Shown here one piece after another: positions 59,339 through 64,000 of a stretch of 64,000 bases of DNA. The notes under the pieces are model-generated. The model saw only the letters and a list, made by a program, of their open reading frames with translations. It was not told the origin of the DNA and made no database searches. Each line of letters opens with the position of its first letter. The stretch's first letter is position 1. The position numbers were made by a program, and so were the translations under genes. Origin of the DNA: Prostheceraeus crozeri (Eukaryota; Platyhelminthes; Polycladida; Euryleptidae); assembly GCA_907163375.1 (NCBI GenBank), contig CAJQUW010008711.1, positions 62,001 to 126,000 on the forward strand, given 5' to 3'.

Positions 59339-59392
<54 letters not shown>
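59339..59392. repeat. (TA)27 microsatellite
   Basis: Fifty-four bases of uninterrupted TA, starting with the TA duplication of the DD41D mariner and running into TAGGCCTA. Confidence 0.98.
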
Positions 59393-59394
<2 letters not shown>

Positions 59395-59399
59395 CCTAC

Positions 59400-60225
59400 T
59401 AAGCAGCATTAACTAGGCTCACATTCCTTTGCATTAGCACAATTCCCTACCTCACACGCAGCCGTACTCAATATGCAGTGGCTGTTCAAGATTATTCACA
59501 TTTTTTAAGCTGCAACTCAATATCTAATGATTCTATTTTCATATCATATATTGTTCTTGTCGAAAACTACCACCAAATTACGAAATGGTGAACGAAACAA
59601 ATTTGTTGAATTCTTCGCGAATGATATCAATAAATCTAAAAATAATTCATCATGTACATAACAGAGAGTTATTCAAAAGTAATAAACGTAGCTTTTTGTA
59701 CAAGTAATATGCATGAATTACATCAGTTATTCATGCATATTGGTTACTACCATTATTGTGCAAATTAATGCACCATGTCTAATAGACAGGGAATATCAAA
59801 TAACTTCAAGCATATTGGTACACAATTTAGCCAAAATCAACTTTCAACAAAACATCTGTAATCGATTATTGCTGAGACTGTCAAAAATATTGACTATACC
59901 GATTTCACAAAAGATCGCTAGTGAGTTAAGGCGGACAATAGGCTAGATTATCGACAAAATATCACCATCAATTATCATGATAACGATCACCTATGTTAAA
60001 ATGCATAATTCAAGAATGCTTGTTTAATGAAGATGAAGATGATTTTAAAAATGGCAGTCATTTCATTTTGGACCTATCCCCGCAAAAGGTCAAATGTGTA
60101 CATTGATGATATATCAAGTAGACATAGGTCTTGACAATTTGACTGCGCAACAACTTTTATTCGAGAATGCAGAAATCGGCACAATGCAGCGTAATAATTT
60201 TGAAACATGTTCAAAGTTTTGTTGA
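59400..60225. other. No gene recognised
   Basis: AT-rich DNA with a 77-codon unrecognised frame at 59713-59946. No repeat ends were seen. Confidence 0.5.
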
Positions 60226-60490
60226 GGACGTGGCTTGACGTAGTGGAAACGGGGAAAACGCAGTAGGAACGTGGTAAGAACCTGATTGGCGTGGTTGACG
60301 TGGAGGAATTTTGAACACGATCAAAATGTGCGTTGCGAAGACGTGCTCAAATATTGGTCGTAGTTTGAACCTATTGCGTGCGTAGTACTGACCGGCTCGA
60401 CGTATTACTTACGTAGTACGAACTGGCCTAACGTGGTTCTGACGCAGCGAGGTTTTCCTAGACGTATCATAAGCGTGAGGCGAACGTAGT
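60226..60490. repeat. CpG-rich subterminal repeats, left block
   Basis: Repeated words around ACGTGG, GACGTAGT and GCGTAGTACTGAC recur about every 20 bases, for example at 60232, 60244, 60380, 60411 and 60433. The block stands out from the AT-rich, CpG-poor surroundings. It directly precedes the TATA box of the nuclease stub. Confidence 0.6.
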
Positions 60491-60502
60491 CATCTCAAAT
60501 AG

Positions 60503-60537
60503 TATAAATACTGAAACGGAATCATCCTTGTATCAGC
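60503..60537 (+). promoter_or_regulatory. Core promoter of the Harbinger nuclease stub
   Basis: TATAAATA at 60503-60510 is followed by TCAGCTT at 60533, an initiator-like sequence whose A lies about 32 bases from the start of the TATA box. This is the standard metazoan TATA-Inr spacing. The first ATG (60553) comes 18 bases later. The promoter looks intact although the gene is truncated. Confidence 0.5.
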
Positions 60538-60552
60538 TTCCTTGTCAAAAAC

Positions 60553-60864
60553 ATGTCTGACCTCGACATTATTCAACATGTTATCGTATTGCAAAGTCTA
60601 TTGGATGACGAAATTTTTAAGCTACTGCTCATCAAGAAAATCAAGATGGCTCAAAGAAGAAGACCAAGAGTATACTGGGTGCGCAACTGGCTAAATTTGG
60701 ACAGCAGATTGCAATATAGGCATTATAACACTCTCATGCAGCAACTACGACTACAAGATATCAATGCATTTGTGAACTTTCTTCGTATGCCACCGCATAT
60801 GTTTGATCAGCTGGTCAATAGAGTTGGTACAATATGTACAAAACAGGATCCTCTCTCTCGGTAA
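60553..60864 (+). pseudogene. Truncated HARBI1-like nuclease
   Basis: From ATG 60553 the first 103 codons are open. RRRPRVYWVRNWL, then YNTLMQQLRLQDINAFVNFL, then RMPPHMFDQLVNRVG and TICTKQD match the N-terminus of PIF/Harbinger nucleases (RRxxYWVRPWL ... FxNFLRMPPxxFxxLLxRVGPxIxKQDT). At TKQDP the sequence breaks off and the next bases belong to the antisense MADF gene. All three acidic catalytic residues are therefore missing. No stop interrupts the remaining part, so the deletion may be fairly recent. Confidence 0.8.
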
Positions 60865-61243
60865 ACTCTTTAAGAGCACCATCGGATTTCCCGTCTGCTT
60901 TCTTTTTCAATCTGCCATACCGACTCCTGAGGCTGCTGTACCAGGTTCTCAACATTTCCTTCGGCTTGCCCAAATCCTCCGCCTTTTCGGACAACAATCG
61001 TTCTTTTCTGTTGGTATCTTTGTAAGTGGCTAGCTTCTTGTAATAAAGTAAAGGATGATTTTCTAGTCACTGCACCATGTTTTCCTCTTGTCCATGGTCG
61101 AGGTCAGTGACTAGTTTCATCTTCTTCGGTTGGCTCATCTCTTCATTTTCTTCGAGTGTGCATGTATCTTCAGATTCACTCTCAGTCACTTCAGGTCGGG
61201 TGATTAATCTGATCTTACGACCTTTCCTGTTTTTCGGAGCCAT
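60845..61243 (-). pseudogene. MADF (Myb/SANT-like) protein of the Harbinger element
   Basis: From ATG 61243 the protein begins with a basic start (MAPKNRKGRK), then an acidic stretch (TESESEDTCTLEENEE) and PKKMK. A TGA at 61067 then stands where relatives have the Trp that opens the domain. Reading on, LENHPLLYYKKLATYKDTNR ... AEDLGKPKEMLRTWYSSLRS RYGRLKKK is a full MADF domain. The frame ends at the internal deletion junction with the nuclease stub (about 60845-60850). In active Harbingers this partner binds the element's DNA and the nuclease. Here one nonsense change and the missing C-terminus disable it. Confidence 0.8.
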
Positions 61244-61309
61244 GTTGTTGTTGAAATAAGGATATCAACCAACTGAGTGATTCATCGAAGAGAAAAGCTT
61301 TTATTCTTT

Positions 61310-61605
61310 TGTAGTGACGTACTGCGAGCGTGGCACTTGCGTCGTGCGAACCGGTTCGACGTAGCAGATGCGCAGCACTGACGTGGTGAGAACCGACACA
61401 ACGTAGCACGCGCGTGAGCTTGGGCGTAGAGGAAACTGAGTTCGAGCGCAGTGAGGTCTGCCTTGACTTTGTGCGCGCGTAGTAGTGGCGCAGTGTAAAC
61501 CTTGCAGTGACGTGGGCATGGAAAATATACCAAATTTACACCACTCCGTCGAATTTTCTAGGACGCGGTGAGAACTTTCAGAGCGTAGTACTGACGTGCT
61601 CTGGT
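61310..61605. repeat. CpG-rich subterminal repeats, right block
   Basis: ACGTAGCAGATGCG, ACTGACGTGGTGAGAACCG, ACGTAGCACGCGCGTGAG and GCGTAGTACTGACGTGCTC are variants of a unit about 20-25 bases long. GCGTAGTACTGAC is identical in the left block at 60380. Several copies keep the same orientation as those on the left. Confidence 0.6.
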
Positions 61606-61660
61606 GTGATGTCCGCATTAATTAATACATTTCGAGCCTTGACATCACATCCAAAGATAG

Positions 61661-63600
61661 TACGCGTGTAGATGAATTAGCGGATGCATGTGAATTATGC
61701 AGTTATATTCTGCAATATATGTTACCCTTTCGATTCAAATTATAATTTGAAATTCTGTCTATATACATTCAGCTAAATTTCATGTTTGGATGCCTTCTTC
61801 AAAACGAAAAAACAAGGCCATTCGAAAAATTTCAACAATTTTGATTTTGGAAATTGAAATTAATTAAATTGGCTGCTCTAAAAATATACGGCTTGTTGCT
61901 TTGGATGAGACAATAAATAGTTTATTTTTTTCCTCTATCTGCGATCCTCCGATGCATGTAACTTGAGATCACACTTTCTGCACAATTCCATTCCATATTT
62001 AATCAGTAAACTCTGCAAAAATGAATGCATACATATTTTCATAACTATCAGAGGAATTCACAGTTTCTAACTTCAAATTTACTTCCAATTTAGCCTAACA
62101 TGATGAGTCAATTTACCATTCATTAAGAGAGGTCAATAGCAATGACTGACAAAGCTGTCTGCTTGCATGATGCAGTGAATTAACGTTGTCATTGTATAAC
62201 CAAAAATTCCATTAGTGCAAGCGAATACTTAAATAGGATCTATATACGTGCAGAGCACGCAATCCTGAACTATATGCACATATGCCGCCGGATATTTGTG
62301 ATCTCTAAATACGGTAGGAATTTGAAACTAATATGGCTTGGTTTGATTGTTGTAATGCAGATTCTACAGCAAAGGTGCACTAAGATTAGTCTTTTATACA
62401 GTCTTTTACTCTTTATAATGATCGTGCATCTCATATTGCATCAAAGTAAATTTGATCTACAATTTTTCTTATGAGATAATCAAAATGCAAAATCATGACT
62501 GTAGTGACAGCTTATCATATAGTTGTGTTGAGGGAAGTACGAGCTACAATGAAAATATTGTTTAAAAGGATGAAACATTAATACAACTGTAATCGTGCAT
62601 AGGAGCCCTGCTACTTTTGCTTTTGACATTTGCAACCTAGAATTAAAAGATCTGAGAGGCCAACCTTAAAATATGTGAATTTTTTGATAAAAATGTCACA
62701 TTTCTCGATTTTTGTTGTAGCCAACAGGATATCACATAAATGGATTGAGGACACTGTGAACAGGTTTAGAAGCTTATATCACATGAATGTACGTGGAAGC
62801 TTCCTCAAATTGAAATTGTCTCAGTAGTATGTAGCATACATGTGTGACGGCATCAATTTGATGAGATTTGGGCAGGAGTTCAGAAGTGTTCAAAACATCA
62901 ACTGAATGACTTGCATTTCTAACCTACATCCATGAATCATATGCACGTTCTTTGGAAGCTTAATTTGAAATGAAAGTTACGCGTAAACTGTCTTAACAAA
63001 ATTTAGAAAGAAAGCGTGTAAGATGCATGAGTTGATGATCAAGTTTAAATATAACTTGAAAATAATTGTAAAAAAGTATTAGATAAGTTGTAGGTTAAGC
63101 AATAATTATATAGATGTTAGAATGAAGCCGCATCATAGTAATTTGATTAAATGCAAAATCGCATCGCAGTAATTAAAATGATTAAATAACAAATGAGTCA
63201 TAGCTAAGTCGTGACTAGGATTTCCATGCACAGCGAAAAAGGAGAGGAAACGGTGCTACAATTGAATAGAGATCGAAATCGAGCACGGCTCCTTCATACC
63301 TCTTGTTTCATCTTGCAATGGTGCATGTAGCCCAGAACGGCTCTAAGCCGAACTTTTGCTGAGACTACCAAAAAACCAAAACATGGCTGATTCTATCATG
63401 AAATAATGACTGGGAACGAAGATGGCTTTCACCCTTTTGCTCCCACCAGTTTTGTGCATTCGTGGCTCCAGAACATCTGGTCGGCCCTATACACATGTAG
63501 ACATTGCTGGCATTGAGTTCACTCGATCACTCTTAACAGAATAAAGCATTTGTAGTCTCCTGTTTTCTTAAATTTTATATTGTATATCCCATAGAGTAGG
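61661..63600. other. No gene recognised
   Basis: AT-rich DNA with short unrecognised frames. No repeats or exon-like structure I would defend. Confidence 0.5.
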
Positions 63601-63604
63601 GATA

Positions 63605-63985
63605 TATATAGGTAGAGTGTCGACTCAAAAAAGTATCTGTATACAGTGAAATTTTTTACATGAAAAGATTCAGTTTCTTGCGGAGATCACGTTCCCGTGT
63701 TCCAAAAAATTATTTCAGTAATATTAAAAAAGTCAAAATTTTGCCAATTTACATACTACCGAGATGGCGTCCGCATATAAGTAGTATGAAACAAGTTGGA
63801 TATCAAAAGGAATGGATATTTGATAATAAGCATCGTAACTAAGCGGAAATCAAGGTGATTATCAAGATAATTTCATGAATTGTATTATAATGAAAGTCTT
63901 CATGAAAAAGTCGCGATATTATTCATGCTTTCTTAGCTGAAATTTCAAGTTTTTAATTCAATTTTCACCGGCATGATTTTATGAT
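63605..63985 (+). repeat. Dispersed repeat, copy B
   Basis: The fullest copy in the window. Its first part (63610-63650) resembles 10124-10160 and the rest matches 11495-11860, all in the same orientation. It may continue past the window edge. No coding capacity is recognised. Confidence 0.65.
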
Positions 63986-64000
63986 TCGATTAGTAAATGC

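Larger units (their letters stand above)
60226..61610. mobile_element. Second PIF/Harbinger-type element, internally deleted
   Basis: The region contains a nuclease N-terminal stub (plus) facing a MADF protein (minus). Both are flanked by CpG-rich blocks of short repeats (60226-60490 and 61310-61605). I could not identify terminal inverted repeats or a TWA duplication, so the outer limits are approximate. The architecture is the same as the element at 43286-44914, but the sequence is different enough to be a separate family. Confidence 0.65.

Noticed and set aside
1-64000. CRISPR arrays, prokaryotic operons or phage genes
   Set aside because: No spaced direct repeats with unique spacers, no gene-dense strand runs, and the content is that of an animal genome.

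Overview
This 64 kb window is AT-rich animal DNA with no recognisable complete host gene, no operons, and no true tRNA or rRNA gene. Nearly everything I can name is a transposable element or a piece of one. The mix (mariner, PIF/Harbinger, hAT, pogo, Tc1, several non-LTR retrotransposons and a Penelope-like GIY-YIG fragment) and the excess of the palindrome TAGGCCTA suggest a marine invertebrate. An echinoderm or hemichordate is my first guess, but that is inference and no gene proves it.

Layout. 1-7 kb: mostly featureless DNA with a GC-ended repeat (2.5-3.3 kb), a 51-bp hAT-type mini-element and one possible terminal exon on the minus strand (about 3.95-4.17 kb). 7-9 kb: a decayed Tc1 transposase, then a 737-bp hAT-type element with 8-bp target duplications. 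15.9-18.3 kb: a nest, in which an intact mariner with 140-bp terminal inverted repeats sits inside a hAT-type element, itself inside a repeat rich in AGGTCA half-sites. 20.5 kb: the 3' end of a LINE. 25.1 kb: a dispersed repeat that is the empty-site paralogue of a Harbinger insertion at 43.3 kb. 26-28.8 kb: a wrecked pogo/Tigger transposase, a strong hairpin and a tRNA-like repeat. 36.1-37.4 kb: a second mariner whose reading frame has lost its own stop and runs into flanking DNA. 39.7-43 kb: a cluster of AATCCCGGGATT-type repeats. 43.3-44.9 kb: an internally deleted PIF/Harbinger element with TAA target duplications. 46.8-48.0 kb: an inverted pair of about 115 bp. 48.5-50.5 kb: a LINE fragment, a SINE-like repeat and a GIY-YIG fragment between two 209-bp inverted arms. 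54.1-55.3 kb: a 41-bp tandem array, then an RTE-like LINE 3' end. 57.9-59.4 kb: an intact DD41D mariner abutting a (TA)27 microsatellite. 60.2-61.6 kb: a second internally deleted Harbinger with CpG-rich subterminal repeats. The window ends in a repeat that also occurs at 11.5 kb.

How they relate. Two mariners (16.5 and 57.9 kb) keep full-length frames, the catalytic Asp triad, matching ends and TA duplications, so they look recent and possibly active. Both Harbinger relics have the same design: the N-terminal stub of the HARBI1-like nuclease on the plus strand faces the N-terminal part of the MADF (Myb/SANT-like) partner on the minus strand, with the middle lost. I did not find a new multi-gene system. 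The most unusual structures are the inverted-arm Penelope-like fragment, the 140-bp-TIR mariner, the Harbinger pair with its empty-site paralogue, and the inverted pair at 46.8/47.9 kb.
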